A stretch of DNA of 64,000 bases from Actinostola sp. cb2023. Taxonomy: Eukaryota > Cnidaria > Anthozoa > Actiniaria > Actinostolidae. Position 1 is the stretch's first letter. Each line of letters opens with the position of its first letter. The stretch is from positions 1 through 64,000 of the forward strand of contig JAUJYZ010001162.1 in the NCBI GenBank assembly GCA_033675265.1. Reading direction: 5' to 3'. The notes beneath the pieces are model-generated. The model saw only the letters and a list, made by a program, of their open reading frames with translations. It searched no databases and was not told where the DNA came from. Below are positions 44,870 through 60,480 of the stretch, one piece after another. A program made the position numbers and the translations under genes.

Positions 44870-47293
44870 GTGCTGCGAGTTGTGCACTGCCATACATGTA
44901 CATGTAGCTTTCATGTGGCTGCATACATGTGGCTGTCCCTTGTCAGCAAGGCACATTAGTGGTAATATAAAATGCAGTATAATAATAATAACTTTATTAC
45001 TGTGTAATGTGTTCTAACTAACAAGAAACTAATTCGAGACACCTATCTATACCCACTAAAATCCCCTCCCCCTCCCATATCTCTACTGATTCTCATTTCC
45101 ATCCTTGTCCCCATTGTTCCCATCCCACATCTCCATTGATTCTCATTCCTGTCCCGGTCACATTGTTCCATTCCATGTCTCTATTAATTCTCATTCCCAC
45201 CCGAGTTTCTATTTACAAATGCTAACACTATAATAATCTGGTCATAGACAGACAGCTACAGACATGTACAAGCACTAAAAGCATGCAATACTTTGCACTA
45301 TTTATGTTGCACGCTTTTAATAGTTTGTACTCTACTGAAATGCAGTAATTAATACAAATATGGATTCAATGAAATAGAGAATTGTGTTTGGTGTATATTA
45401 TATACAATGTTACTGGCCAGATATCAGAAAAGATGTCGAAGCCTCATAGCACACTTGTAGAAGATAAAAGTACACCAGGATGGATCGTATAATTTGATTC
45501 AGTAGTTTGCCTCCATGCCAATGGCATGGGCCGGATTGGTTTTGACGAAGACCAACAAGCTCGATCAGGTAGATAGGTCGTCAGCGACAGCGTCTCTGTA
45601 TCTGGGATACTGTGTCTTTCAAAAGCATCTGAAAGAAGGCTGTAGAAGTACTCCATTGTGGAACTGGACGCGACTGACACACACCCGACGTAGTCAATCG
45701 ATAAAAATCGATATCGATACAAATCGATAAAAATCAAGTGATGGTTATCGATTTTTAACGGAAATCGGTAGAAATCGATAAAGAAAAAAAGGGTGATATC
45801 GATTTTTATCGATTTTTATCGATTTTTAACGGTTTGCTGTTTTCGGGTAATAATGTGTTGAATATCATCTGATTGACCCTGGAGTACAATTACCGAGACG
45901 CATAAACCAAACTACTATTGACAACTGCAACTTCTTTTATTCTAAATTCAATATATATATTTTTATTGTAGATATGGGTGTTCAATGAAGCAAGTCAGCT
46001 CAGATCGAGTCCTCACTAATAAACAAAACGATCCACAGAAGGAAAACGATAAAAACGATAAATCACGTCAATCGATAAAAATCGATATTAAAGAAAAAAA
46101 GTGTGATATCGATTTTTACCGATTGATCGATACAAATCGATATCAATCAATTCAAGGATATCGATTTTTACCGATTTATCGATTGGCAAATCGATATCGA
46201 TTTTTATCGATTGACTACGTCGGGCACACAACAGCGCTGAAAACTCATAAAACAACATTGTCTTCCCCTTGAAATGTCACTAAATTGCTCATGACCCTGA
46301 TGAATGCTTCCAGCAATGAATAAAGTTGCATTTGACATAATAGATTTGTAGAAAACGAACACTTTCCTGGCTTGAATCAGCGAAAAATAAACGATACTCC
46401 AACCATGCAGTATAAATCGATTGAACGTGTTGTGTGCGCTGATCAAAAGTACCGTGGGCTCAAAATCATCTCCACACACAAACTCCGTCGAAATCTCAGT
46501 GTCGATCGACATTCTCGTACCCAGAGCCCACTCCTCATTTGGTTCGTCGCTGGCTCTGGGAAACCCTGTATGTTGCTCCGTCGTCAAATTTTGACGACCA
46601 AGTCGTCAGAGCGCATGCTCATACTAAAGACCGCTGAGAGCGGGTACTGTGGAAGAGTCTACTGGCTACGTAGTGTTCACGTTGGTTTGAATATTCAAAC
46701 AACAAGTAACAAGTTTGTACACGTGTAGCCGTTTAAAATCCCTTCGACGTTCATCACCTTCTCTCTGGCTCTGTTGCGAAAAGACGAATACATGTTCTAA
46801 TATAATCTTGCATGTGAACCTTCCTGTCTTCCGCTTTGTTACATAAAAAATTCCTTTGAATACTCAAACGTACCGATTGTATCACGTTAGTATTGTCAAT
46901 GACGAATTTATGTCTACACAGTCAATGAGTCACTCATTTCCATTGATTTACTATTCAAAAAAGGTATATAGTTTTTGAAAATAATATTGTTTGAAATTAC
47001 TACAACCGTCGCTGTCATTCGCTTCGTTCGCTTTGCAAGTTTGAATCTTTGTTTATCTCATGGACCAATCAAATACGATCATTCATTGTTGATTTCAACA
47101 GCCAATGAAATTCGCTAAAATTTCAGGGTATCCCAGAGCCAGCGACGAACCAAATGAGGAGTGGGTACGAGAATGTGTCGATCGAGCGTTGCATCAAGCA
47201 TCCACATAAGTGCCCAGATCCCACACGACCACACATGACACAGGAACTCCGTCACGATTAGTTTCGCTGCTCGCCTGGCGGCTCGCAGCAATT
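44870..47293 (-). mobile_element. Repeat X, long copy inserted in the last intron of MMP copy A
   Basis: The right end is GGCGGCTCGCAGCAATTA, the inverse of the X start at 8277 and 9377. Homology to 8277-9236 covers 45220-45670 and 46230-47290. The insertion is absent from the same intron of copies B and C. The left boundary is approximate; a TGCTGCGAG there may be a short inverted end. A palindromic MITE is nested at 45684-46224. Confidence 0.7.
45684..46224. mobile_element. MITE rich in ATCGAT, nested in repeat X
   Basis: The ends are inverse copies over about 35 bp, beginning CCCGACGTAGTCAATCGATA. They are flanked by CACACA at 45678-45683 and 46225-46230. The interior is crowded with ATCGATTTTTATCGAT-type palindromes. 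The repeat X copy near 8650 lacks it, confirming the insertion. Confidence 0.8.
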
Positions 47294-49209
47294 ATTATTA
47301 TTGCTATTACTATCAGACTATAGATATATATATTAGTGTTATTCTAAAGTTTGATATTTCCATTGCGTGCAACTTACCCCCGCCACCTCCACCACCACCA
47401 CCTCCATTTCTTCCTGAAAATTTAAACACATTGTCTTGATCAGTTTGGACTTCTCACTTTAAATCACATATATTTGTAATTTCAAAGCCCATTTATTTTT
47501 CATTCATTTAAAGTGATTTGGCACTAGCGAGTTTAGAGCACAAATAATATACTTATTGTATTACGTCACAGTACAATGTGATTGGATTATTGCACATGCG
47601 CACTGAATGAGAAAGCCAGTCAAGTGCTTTGATCTCTATACATAGTATGTACACATACTCGTTCAATGACGTTAACTTAAGACGGGTTACATTTATTACC
47701 GTAGTGAGCTTGAATGCCATTGATGTCGTCTTGTTGAAGTTTAAAGTTAGCGACGTATCCAGTGTAGTATGGGTACATAGACAGCATTCCTGACGTCACT
47801 ATGATGTAAACCAAGGGAGTGACCAAACTCGTGTGTAGCTACCCACGAAACAGATTTGTCCCGCTCTTTGTACCATCAGTTGAAACGCTCATCTTCGTCA
47901 AAGTGAGCACGTCCATTGCTGGGGAAGAAAGCGTGAGCTGAAAACTTTTCCTGGACGTCCATTGCCATCGAATGCATAAGCACATCGTCTTTCGCTGCTT
48001 CCTCCATGAGATCTGCTGCCAAAACTGTGTGACAAAAACGAAGAAAGGTCACTGAACAAGGAACATTTCTGCAATGTCAAGAACTCGGTCCGCTATAGCT
48101 ATATGCGTACAGGCAGACAGTGATCTTGGATAATAAACAGTTAATATTGCTGTCTCACCTGATCTTAAGGTCGGCTGAGCTAGCACTTGAAGCTCTTGAG
48201 AAGCTTAATCCAGACACATCAGCCCAGTACTTCAAGGCTTTGGCAAATATTCTGTCTTGATCTGCTTGACCTAAATCTCGTCCATACTCAACAAAGTAGG
48301 TCAGGTGCATTTTGCTCCACTTGCTTCCCAGTTTATACCTACAAACAGTAAATCCTTTCTTATTAAATACCTTATATGCAGCAATATTACATGGAATCTA
48401 CACCTTCCAACGTATTCCCGACACACCAAAAGCATTTGTCTTGCGTATATAGGGGTATATGAAGTTGTGTTTTTGTGTCCAGTATTGCGGCAACCCCGCC
48501 TATTTTACGTTTACCTTCGAACACGTAGACCATCATCGTCAACATCAGGCAATCCACAACGTGGTTTCTTCATTTGACGTACAGTAGCACGATCGATTTC
48601 TCCAGTCACTGGCAGACCAGCAAATCTCTGGAAGTTCTCAATGGCGGTTCTGGCGTCATGGTTTCCAGATCGTGAAGGTGAGATGTAGTGGTACTGGTTG
48701 AGATAGTTCTGTTGGAAACAGACAACTTGCTTAGTGCTGAATACCAATGAGCGTCATCAACTGCACAAATCTATATCAGTTAATGCACTGTCTATGTGAC
48801 AGAGTTAAAGCGGATAATTTTATGAGATAGAACTACTTCTTTATGCACACGTCCACATACCAACACCTTACTGCAAAAATACCAGCCACTACTTCAGTAT
48901 ACTTTCTGTGTACCGCGATCTTTGATTGTTCACAAAGCAATGCGGTTCAAGCAGTCTAACCAAACTTCGATGTTTTATGTGTTTTCTTAATCTTCATTGA
49001 ACTATTCTAAACCACATTCACATTCAGTTGCGAGTATTTCCAAACTTAAATGACAAAAGTAAAGACACTGGTGAACTTACCAAAGCCATCGCATCATCAT
49101 CATCATCTGCAAGAGTAACAGCCACAAAGGCCAACAAACCTAATAAAATCAAGGACTTCATGACCGATAGGTGCTCTAGTAGTACTAGTGTACAACTAAG
49201 AATATGCGT

Positions 49210-49340
49210 CGTGCTTTTATCCCCGAGAAACGACAGTCAAAACTGCGTGTTCTCCAACTGTGTTTAATCAGACTACGTCTTGAACATATAAGAAACACGA
49301 CTGTATGCGATCAGCTGAACGAATGTGTTTTATACTTTAA
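49210..49340 (-). promoter_or_regulatory. Putative promoter of MMP copy A
   Basis: On the minus strand, GGGATAAAAGCACGACGC lies about 60 bp before the ATG and TATAAAACACATTCG about 170 bp before it. The first is conserved upstream of copies B and C; the second is clear in B. Either could be the TATA element. Confidence 0.35.
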
Positions 49341-50116
49341 TTAATAGTCAACGATATGTTTGATTTCATTTGGACATGTTGTCAGTAGCTGTAGAAGCTT
49401 TAGAGGCAAGCAAGAGGGTGCGGATTTATAAGTTCATCACCGTGAGCCAAATTAACTACCCTACCCTACCCTCCCTTCCCCCTTCCTTATTTGCATACCA
49501 CACTCGCCTCTAATATTACCAGGGGTGTATCGTGCTGTATAGGAGAGTCAGGGACACGCCCCCTGGAAATTTTGAAATCTGGAGCCTTGGAAATACCATT
49601 ATCTCCGTTTTCCGCGGACTTTATCGCTACAGAAATACGTAGTAAAAGGCTGATAGCTCAGGTTTCTTTTGTATTTATTTTGTTTGAGAGACTGTTCACT
49701 GGGGCTGGTACTAACTACAATTATACATGTACATTGACTGAGGATAACTGACACTTCCTGACGTGTCATTTCCTGGGTTTTTGACTCAGTCAGTCGGACA
49801 CACGTGACAGTAGTGCAATACCTTGTAATGCGCGTGTGAGCATCTCCCTATGTAACACGCGCAATATAAATATTAAATTATTATTAGACAAATTCTACCG
49901 TTTTCCCGAAAACGCTGGAAACCGCTCTGGATCCGTTCCTGCATGACGCACATTTGGCAATCCCAAACCAATTGGATTGTTGGAACAAAAACGTTTCTAA
50001 AATTATACTTCTATAGGATATTACGTACAGGATTACGCCAAGAGTTACATTGGCACCGTGATAGTTGTAACCGGTGCTCATGTGTTGTTTATTTCGAGTG
50101 GCAGAAAGTATATAAT

Positions 50117-50189
50117 AAGAATAAGAATAAGAATAAGAATAAGAATAAGAATAAGAATAAGAATAAGAATAAGAATAAGAATAAGAATA
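50117..50189. repeat. (AATAAG)n microsatellite, short allele
   Basis: About 12 copies lie between the MMP A promoter and MMP B. The paralogous site at 55337-55595 has over 40 copies. Confidence 0.95.
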
Positions 50190-50516
50190 ATGCGAATTTA
50201 ACATCATCAAAGTGAATATCCTTGTGCAGCTTGTGTATGTACAAGTACTCGACATAACGGGCTTACTAAAAGCTGATGATTGTGTGCTCTGTCGTGTATA
50301 CATACATGTCAGTGTAAAGTTGGGCATGCAAGTGTTTTTCCTCATCGCCGTGAACTTGACAAAATGGGATTTTTAACTCGATTGGACCTTATTGGTTAAT
50401 TATTACGGAAAGAAAGGAAATATAAAAAGTCACCGGATTTCTCAAGTACGCACGTGGGTAGTGCGTAAAGGACTACGCCCCTGTTTACAGCCACTTACAA
50501 CCTGTCCATGTGAAAT

Positions 50517-50640
50517 CAAACATATTCGTGCTTTCCAATATTTTCATTAAAGGATCAAACAAACTCGTTCAACTGATCGCACACAGTTGTGTTTCTCATT
50601 TGTTCAAGACCTCGACTGATTAAACACAGTTGGCCAGAAC
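50517..50640 (+). promoter_or_regulatory. Inverted copy of the MMP promoter region (between units A and B)
   Basis: ACTCGTTCAACTGATCGCAC, GTTGTGTTTCTCATTTGTTC and GATTAAACACAGTTGG are plus-strand versions of the sequence upstream of the MMP genes, which face the other way. A copy is at 55930-56055. No gene in plus orientation follows. Confidence 0.4.
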
Positions 50641-50942
50641 ATGCAAGGTTGTATTAGTGATGCAACAGATATATGCTTGACTATCGTTTCTCAAAACACG
50701 GCGCGTCTATTCTTAGTTCAATGCACCAATTAGATGTTTGCTTTAGGGTGACGTGTATACCATTGGATACCCCGATCCAACACAATTAGATCCAAACCCA
50801 GTGTAGAACTAAAGAATAATCGCTGAAATAACCATGCAGTACAAGACATTCCAAAGTTTGTCAGGGAGGGTCTTTGAGTTATAACTTTTTACAGAAAGGC
50901 ACAAACAATTGTCCTTCAGCGCGCGCGATTCATACTAAACAA

Positions 50943-51173
50943 TTATAGTTTTCTTCTATCTTTTTCAAAATTAGATTTTCTGGGGACGCCAAAAAGCGAG
51001 GAACAGATAGACGAAAGAGATGGAAGCCTTAAAAAGATAATTACCGATATGAAAAGTAATACAAAAGTACTGATATAATTATAATGGCGTACAGCGCTCT
51101 TGATGGAATTCATTACTGATTTCAGGAGACTAAAGAACTGTTCGTAAAGAAAAATGTTTTGCAATATCATCAA
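50943..51173 (-). CDS. Short hydrophobic ORF repeated in each MMP unit (doubtful)
   Basis: A 76-codon frame has a hydrophobic stretch (ISTFVLLFISVIIFLRL) and ends near GVPRKSNFEK. The paralogous frame at 56362-56583 is nearly identical, and a diverged one lies at 43645-43953. The conservation follows from recent duplication, and the diverged copy shares only the GVPRKSNFE end. It could be an exon of a membrane protein or simply non-coding. Confidence 0.2.
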   Translation of the reverse strand: MMILQNIFLYEQFFSLLKSVMNSIKSAVRHYNYISTFVLLFISVIIFLRLPSLSSICSSLFGVPRKSNFEKDRRKL

Positions 51174-52035
51174 TACTTCTTATTGATTTTTCAGAAGTCG
51201 TGTCAATTATTAAACACCGTGGTTCAACAATCCAAGCATTTTCTAATTCGAATCCACGAGTTGCCATGGTAACCGGCCTGTAAAACGCGCGTCTGCTGTC
51301 AAACATTACAGCGGTTTCAAAGGTTCATTTATTTCCACTGATCAGTCATGAGAATAATAATAGGATGCAAGATGACAACCTTGAGAGTTAAACAACTGAA
51401 GCTCTTGCAATCTAATTGAAATTGTCTACTAGAATGTAACTTATAACTAAAGACATATTGCAATTTGATTATGTTTATTCGAGTTTATTCAGAACTTTAG
51501 CAAAGAAGAAGTTTTACATCAACTTTTTCATAGACGCGATGGTCCTGTAACGAAAACAAAAGAAAGAAGGTAAATAGCCTTGTCTGTTTGTATATATTAG
51601 TTTTCTTTCTTAATTGTATAAGCAAAAGCAATGTAAGCAAAATACAAAGCACATGTGAGTAGTAGGAATTTCGATGAAACGAAAGGCTGAAAAAATTAGA
51701 CCCGACAAAGTACGACCAAACAACGACACAGGAAGCCCAAACTACCTTTGGTTACTTTAACACGTATTGCAGGTTTTCTTGCAGTTTTTTATCACGTATT
51801 GATTCTTTTTGCAATAAATCTTCCAGTCACTACAGCGCTTGTCTTTATCTGTACAAGAACCTGCAAACCAACACGACTATCAGGGAATGACTTTCGATAA
51901 ATGAAGACTATATAATGTTGTTGTTGTTCTAAAGTTTGATATTTCCATTGGGTGCAACTTACCCCCTCCTCCGCCACCATTTCTTCCTGAAAATTAAACG
52001 GATTTTCTTGATCAGTTTGGACTTTTGATTTGGTT

Positions 52036-52145
52036 TATTGCATTGCATTGCATTGCATTGCATTGCATTTCATTGCATTGTATTGTATTGTATTGTATTG
52101 TATTGTATTGTATTGTATTGTATTGTATTGTACTGTATTGTACTT
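52036..52145. repeat. (TTGCA)n/(TTGTA)n pentanucleotide tract, unit B
   Basis: TTGCA repeats change to TTGTA repeats partway. The tract is in the intron before the glycine-linker exon. It is longer at 57479-57606 in unit C and missing in unit A. Confidence 0.95.
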
Positions 52146-52318
52146 TAAATCACATATCAGTTGTAATTTTAAAGATCTATTTATTTTTCATTCATTCAAT
52201 GTGATTTGGTGACTTATTGCGAGTTAACTTAGAGAATGCTTTGGATATACAGATAAACTTATTGTATTACGTCACAGTACAATGAGAAAGCCAGTCAAGT
52301 GCTTTGATCTCTATACAT

Positions 52319-52486
<168 letters not shown>

Positions 52487-53293
52487 TCAAGTGCTTTGAT
52501 CTCTATACAAAGTATATGTACACATACTCGTTCAATGACGAAGACGGGTTACATTTATTACCGTAGTGAGCTTGAATGCCATTGATGTCGTCTTGTTGAA
52601 GTTTAAAGTTAGCGACGTATCCAGTGTAGTATGGGTACATAACAGCATTCCTGACGTCACTATGATGTAATCCAAGGGAGTGACCAAACTCGTGTGTAGC
52701 TACCCACAACAGATTTGTCCCGCTCTTTGTACCATCAGTGAAACGCTCATCTTCGTCAAAGTGAGCACGTCCATTGCTGGGGAAGAAAGCGTGAGCTAAA
52801 ACTTTTCCTGGACCATCGAATGCATAAGCACATCTCCTTTCGCTGCTTCCTCCATGAGATCTGCTGCCAAAGCTGTGTGACAAAAACGAAGAAAGGTCAT
52901 TCAACTACTGAACAAGGAACATTTCTGCAATGTCAAGAACTCAGTCCGCTATAGCTATATGCGTACAGGCAGACAGTGATCTTGGATAATAAGCAGTTAG
53001 TATTGCTGTCTCACCTGATCTTAAGGTCGGCTGAGCTAGCACTTGAAGCTCTTGAGAAGCTTAATCCAGACCACATCAGCCCAGTACTTCAAGGCTTTGG
53101 CAAATATTCTGTCTTGATCTGCTTGACCTAAATCTCGTCCATACTCAACAAAGTAGGTCAGGTGCATTTTGCTCCACTTGCTTCCCAGTTTATATCTACA
53201 AGCAGTAAATCCTTTCTTATTCATACTGAATACCTTATGCAGCAACATTCCTAATAATACATGGAATCAGCACTTTCCAAAGTATTCCCAACA

Positions 53294-53711
53294 CAGGGGC
53301 GGATCTAGGGGAGGGTTGCAGGGGGTGCACACCCCCCTGGATGAGCTGATATCTACTGCGTTATTGGTGCTTGAGTTTGTGTACATCCTGATCATAAATG
53401 GTGCATCCCCTCCTAAAATGATGGTGCACCCCCTCCTAAAAGATGGTGCAACCCCCTCCTAAAAGATGGTGCACCCCCTCCTAAAAGATGGTGCACCCCC
53501 TCCTAAAAGATGGTGCACCCCCCTCCTAAAAGATGGTGCACCCCCTCCTAAAAGATGGTGCACCCCCTCCTAAAAGATGATGGTGCACCCCCTCCTAAAA
53601 GATGGTGCACCCCCTCCTAAAAGATGGTGCACCCCCCTCCTAAAAGATGGTGCACCCCCTCCTAAAAGATGGTGCACCCCTCTCCTAAAAAAAATCCTGG
53701 ATCCGCCTCTG
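53294..53711. mobile_element. hAT-like MITE with internal minisatellite, intron 2 of MMP copy B
   Basis: The ends CAGGGGCGGATCTAGGG and CCTGGATCCGCCTCTG form short inverted repeats of the kind seen in hAT-type MITEs. The interior is about 13 copies of a 22-bp unit, GATGGTGCACCCCCTCCTAAAA. CAACA occurs on both sides as a possible part of the target duplication. Copies A and C have the empty site. Confidence 0.75.
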
Positions 53712-55336
53712 CAACACCATTTTCGCCAGTCTTTACTGACTTTCTTTTGCACCCGTGTAAGTTGTGTTTTTGTGTCCAGTATCGCGACAACCCCGCCTAT
53801 TTTACGTTTACCTTCGAACACGTAGACCATCATCGTCAACATCAGGCAATCCACAACGTGGTTTCTTCATTTGACGTACAGTAGCACGATCGATTTCTCC
53901 AGTCACTGGCAGACCAGCAAATCTCTGGAAGTTCTCAATGGCGGTTCTGGCGTCGTGGTTTCCAGATCGTGAAGGTGAGATGTAGTGGTACTGGTTGAGA
54001 TAGTTCTGTTGGAAACAGACAACTTGCTTAGTGCTGAATACCAATGAGCGTCATCAACTGCACAAATCTATATCAGTTAATGCTATGTGACCGAGTTAAA
54101 GCAGAGTATCTTATGAGATAGAACTACTTCTTTATGCACACGTCCACATACCAACACCTTACTGCAAAAATACCAGCCACTACTTCAGTATACTTTCTGT
54201 GTACCGCGATCTTTGATTGTTCACAAAGCAATATGCGGTTCAAGCAGTCTAACCAAACTTCGATGTTTTATGTGTTTTCTTCATTGAACTATTCTAAACC
54301 ACATTCACATTCAGTTGCGAGTATTTCCAAACTTAAATGACAAAAGTAAAGACACTGGTGAACTTACCAAAGCCATCGCATCATCATCATCATCTGCAAG
54401 AGTAACAGCCACAAAGGCCAACAAACCTAATAAAATCAAGGACTTCATGACCGATAGGTGCTCTAGTAGTACTAGTGTACAACTAAGAATATGCGTCGTG
54501 CTTTTATCCCCGAGAAACGACAGTCAAAACTGCGTGTTCTCCAACTGTGTTTAATCAGACTACGTCTTGAACATATAAGAAACACGACTGTATGCGATCA
54601 GCTGAACGAATGTGTTTTATACTTTAATTAATAGTCAACGATATATGTTTGATTTCATTTGGATATGTTGTCAGTAGCTGTAGAAGCTTTAGAGGCAAGC
54701 AAGAGGGTGCGCCGGATTTATAAGTTCATCACCGTGAGCCAAATTAACTACCCTACCCTACCCTCCCTTCCCCCTTCCTTATTTGCATACCACATGCACT
54801 CGCCTCTAATATTACCAGGGGTGAATCGTGCTGTATAGGAGAGTCAGGGGCACGCCCCCAGTGGAAATTTTGAAATCTGGAGCCTTGGAAATACCATTAT
54901 CTCCGTTTTCCGCGGACTTTATCGCTACAGAAATTCGTAGTAAAAGGCTGATAGCTCAGGTTTCTTTTGTATTTATTTTGTTTGAGAGACTGTTCACTGG
55001 GGCTGGTACTAACTACAATTATACATGTACATTGACTGAGGATAACTGACACTTCCTGACGTGTCATTTCCTGGGTTTTTTGACTCAGTCAGTCGGACAC
55101 ACGTGCCAGTAGACAAATTCTACTGTTTTCCCGAAAACGCTGGAAACCGCTCTGGATCCGTTCCTGACGCACATTTGGCAATCCCAAACCAATTGGATTG
55201 TTGGAACAAAAACGCGTTTCTAAAATTATACTTCTAGGATATTACGTACAGGATTACGCCAAGAGATACATTGGCGCCGTGATAGTTGTAACTAGCTATG
55301 CTCATGTGTTGTTTATTTCGAGTGGCAGAAAGTATA

Positions 55337-55595
55337 GAATAAGAATAAGAATAAGAATAAGAATAAGAATAAGAATAAGAATAAGAATAAGAATAAGAAT
55401 AAGAATAAGAATAAGAATAAGAATAAGAATAAGAATAAGAATAAGAATAAGAATAAGAATAAGAATAAGAATAAGAAATAAGAATAAGAATAAGAATAAG
55501 AATAAGAATAAGAATAAGAATAAGAATAAGAATAAGAATAAGAATAAGAATAAGAATAAGAATAAGAATAAGAATAAGAATAAGAATAAGAATAA
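55337..55595. repeat. (AATAAG)n microsatellite, expanded
   Basis: More than 40 hexamers with one interruption (AGAAATAAG near 55474). It is paralogous to the short tract at 50117. The RIRIRI and KNKNKN frames are repeat translations. Confidence 0.97.
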
Positions 55596-55929
55596 TGCGA
55601 ATTTAACGATAACATCATCAAAGTGAATCAGTCCTTGTGCAGCTTGTGTATGTACAAGAAGTACTCGACATAACGGGCTCGCAAAAAGCTGATGATTGTG
55701 CTCTGTCGTGTATACATGTCAGTGTAAAGTTGGGCATGCAAAGTGTTTTTCCTCATCACCGTGAACTTGACAAAATGGGATTTTTAACTCGATTGGACCT
55801 TGCTGGTTAATTAATACGGAAAGAAAGGAAATATAAAAAAGTCGCCGGATTTCTCAAGTACGCACGTGGGTAGTACGTAAAGGACTACGCCCCTGTTTAC
55901 ATCCACTTACAACCTGTCCATGTGAAATC

Positions 55930-56055
55930 AAACATATTCGTGCTTTCCAATATTTTCATTAGAGGATCAAACAAACTCGTTCAGCTGATCGCATACAGTC
56001 GTGTTTCTCATTTGTTCAAGACCTCGAGTGATTAAACACAGTTGGCCAGAACATG
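55930..56055 (+). promoter_or_regulatory. Inverted copy of the MMP promoter region (between units B and C)
   Basis: It has the same order as at 50517: ACTCGTTCAGCTGATCGCAT, GTCGTGTTTCTCATTTGTTC and GATTAAACACAGTTGG in plus orientation. No plus-strand exon is seen after it. Confidence 0.4.
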
Positions 56056-57200
56056 CAAGGTTGTATTAGTGATGCAACAGATATATGCTTGACTATCGTT
56101 TCTCAAAACACGGCGCGTCTATTCTTAGTTCATGACTTGATGTACCAATTAGATGTTTGCTTTAGGGTCACGTGCATACCCTTGGATACCCCGATCCAAC
56201 ACAATTAGATCCAAACCCAGTGTAGAACTAAATAATAATCGTTGAAATAACCATGCAGTACAAGACATTCCAAAGTTTGTCAGGGAGGGTCTTTGAGTTA
56301 TAACTTTTTACAGAAAGGCACAAACAATTGTCCTTCAGCGCGCGCGATTCATACTAAACAATTATAGTTTTCTTCTATCTTTTTCAAAATTAGATTTTCT
56401 GGAGACGCCAAAAAGCGAGGAACAGATAGACGAAAGAGATGGAAGCCTTAAAAAGATAATTACCGATATGAAAAGTAATACAAAAGTACTGATATAATTA
56501 TAATGGCGTACAGCGCTCTTGATGGAATTCATTACTGATTTCAGGAGACTAAAGAACTGTTCGTAAAGAAAAATGTTTTGCAATAATCAGCAATACTTCT
56601 TATTGATTTTTCAGAAGTCATGTCAATTATTAAACACCGTGGTTCAACAATCCAAGTATTTTCTAATTCGAATCCACAAGTTGCCATGGTAACCGGCCTG
56701 TAAAACGCGCGTCTGCTGTCAAACATTACAGCGGTTTCAAAGGTTCGTTTATTTCCACTGATCAGTCATGAGAATAATAATATAATGACTATATTTAAAC
56801 AATATGTGGAGGATGCAAGATGACAACCTTGAGAGTTAAACAAAGCTCTTGCAATCTAATTGAAATTGTCTACTAGAATGTAACTTATAACTAAAGACAT
56901 ACTGCAATTTGATTATGTTTATTCGAGTTTATTCAGAACTTTAGCAAAGAAGAAGTTTTACATCAACTTTTTCATAGACGCGATGGTCCTGTAATGAAAA
57001 CAAAAGAAAGAAGGTAAATACCCTTGTCTGTTTGTATATATTAGTTTTCTTTCTTAATTGTATAAGCAAAAGCAATGTAAGCAAAATACAAAGCACATGT
57101 GAGTAGTAGGAATTTCGATGAAACGAAAGGCTGAAAAAATTAGACCCGGCAAAGTACGACCAAACAACGACACAGGAAGCCCAAACTACCTTTGGTTACT

Positions 57201-59943
<2,743 letters not shown>

Positions 59944-60480
59944 GACCGATAAGTGCTCTAGTAGTACTAGTGTACAACTAAGAATATGCGTCGTACTTTT
60001 ATCCCCGATAAACGACAGTAAAAACTGGGTGTTCTCCAACTGTGTTTAATCAGTCGACATCTTGAACAAATACGATACAATTCTTTTGTATATAAAAAAA
60101 CAATTAAATAAATAAGAAATACGACTGTATACGATCAGCTGAACGAATGTAGCTGAATGTGTGCTGTAATAGTAGAGTGTACGCTTGTAAGAGGCCACAG
60201 TGGGACTCAACTCAAGCTGACAAACATACCAAGTCTATATACCAGGTGGTGGTTATCGACTTTATTCGATCCACATACATACATTAGTTTATTTTGTACC
60301 ACAAACTACATTATACTCTTGCATGTCTTGGTTCGTTCTTGAAAGTTCGGCCATTTTTTCTCTGTTTCCGCGCGCTCGCCTCGTTGAGCGACAAAAACAA
60401 CTGTTGACAATGAATTTTAATGGTTAAATTGTGCACCATTCCGCCTCCATAGCCTTGCCATTCAGCAACACAGCACAGCA

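Larger units (their letters stand above)
44716..49161 (-). pseudogene. Matrix metalloproteinase with ShKT domain, copy A (damaged)
   Basis: The exons are 49161-49081 (signal peptide), 48708-48515 (propeptide with PRCGLPD cysteine switch and RVRR furin site), 48338-48159 (catalytic part 1), 48024-47700 (catalytic part 2), 47413-47378 (glycine linker, longer than in B and C) and 44819-44716 (ShKT, six cysteines, then stop). Compared with B and C, the zinc-site exon has extra bases near 47790, 47847, 47880 and 47940 that break the frame, plus an in-frame 9-bp insertion near 47965. The other exons are open. The last intron contains a 2.4-kb repeat X insertion. The ShKT exon differs from B and C at several residues, so it is the oldest of the three. 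A true pseudogene is likely; assembly error is possible but would need many events. Confidence 0.85.
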
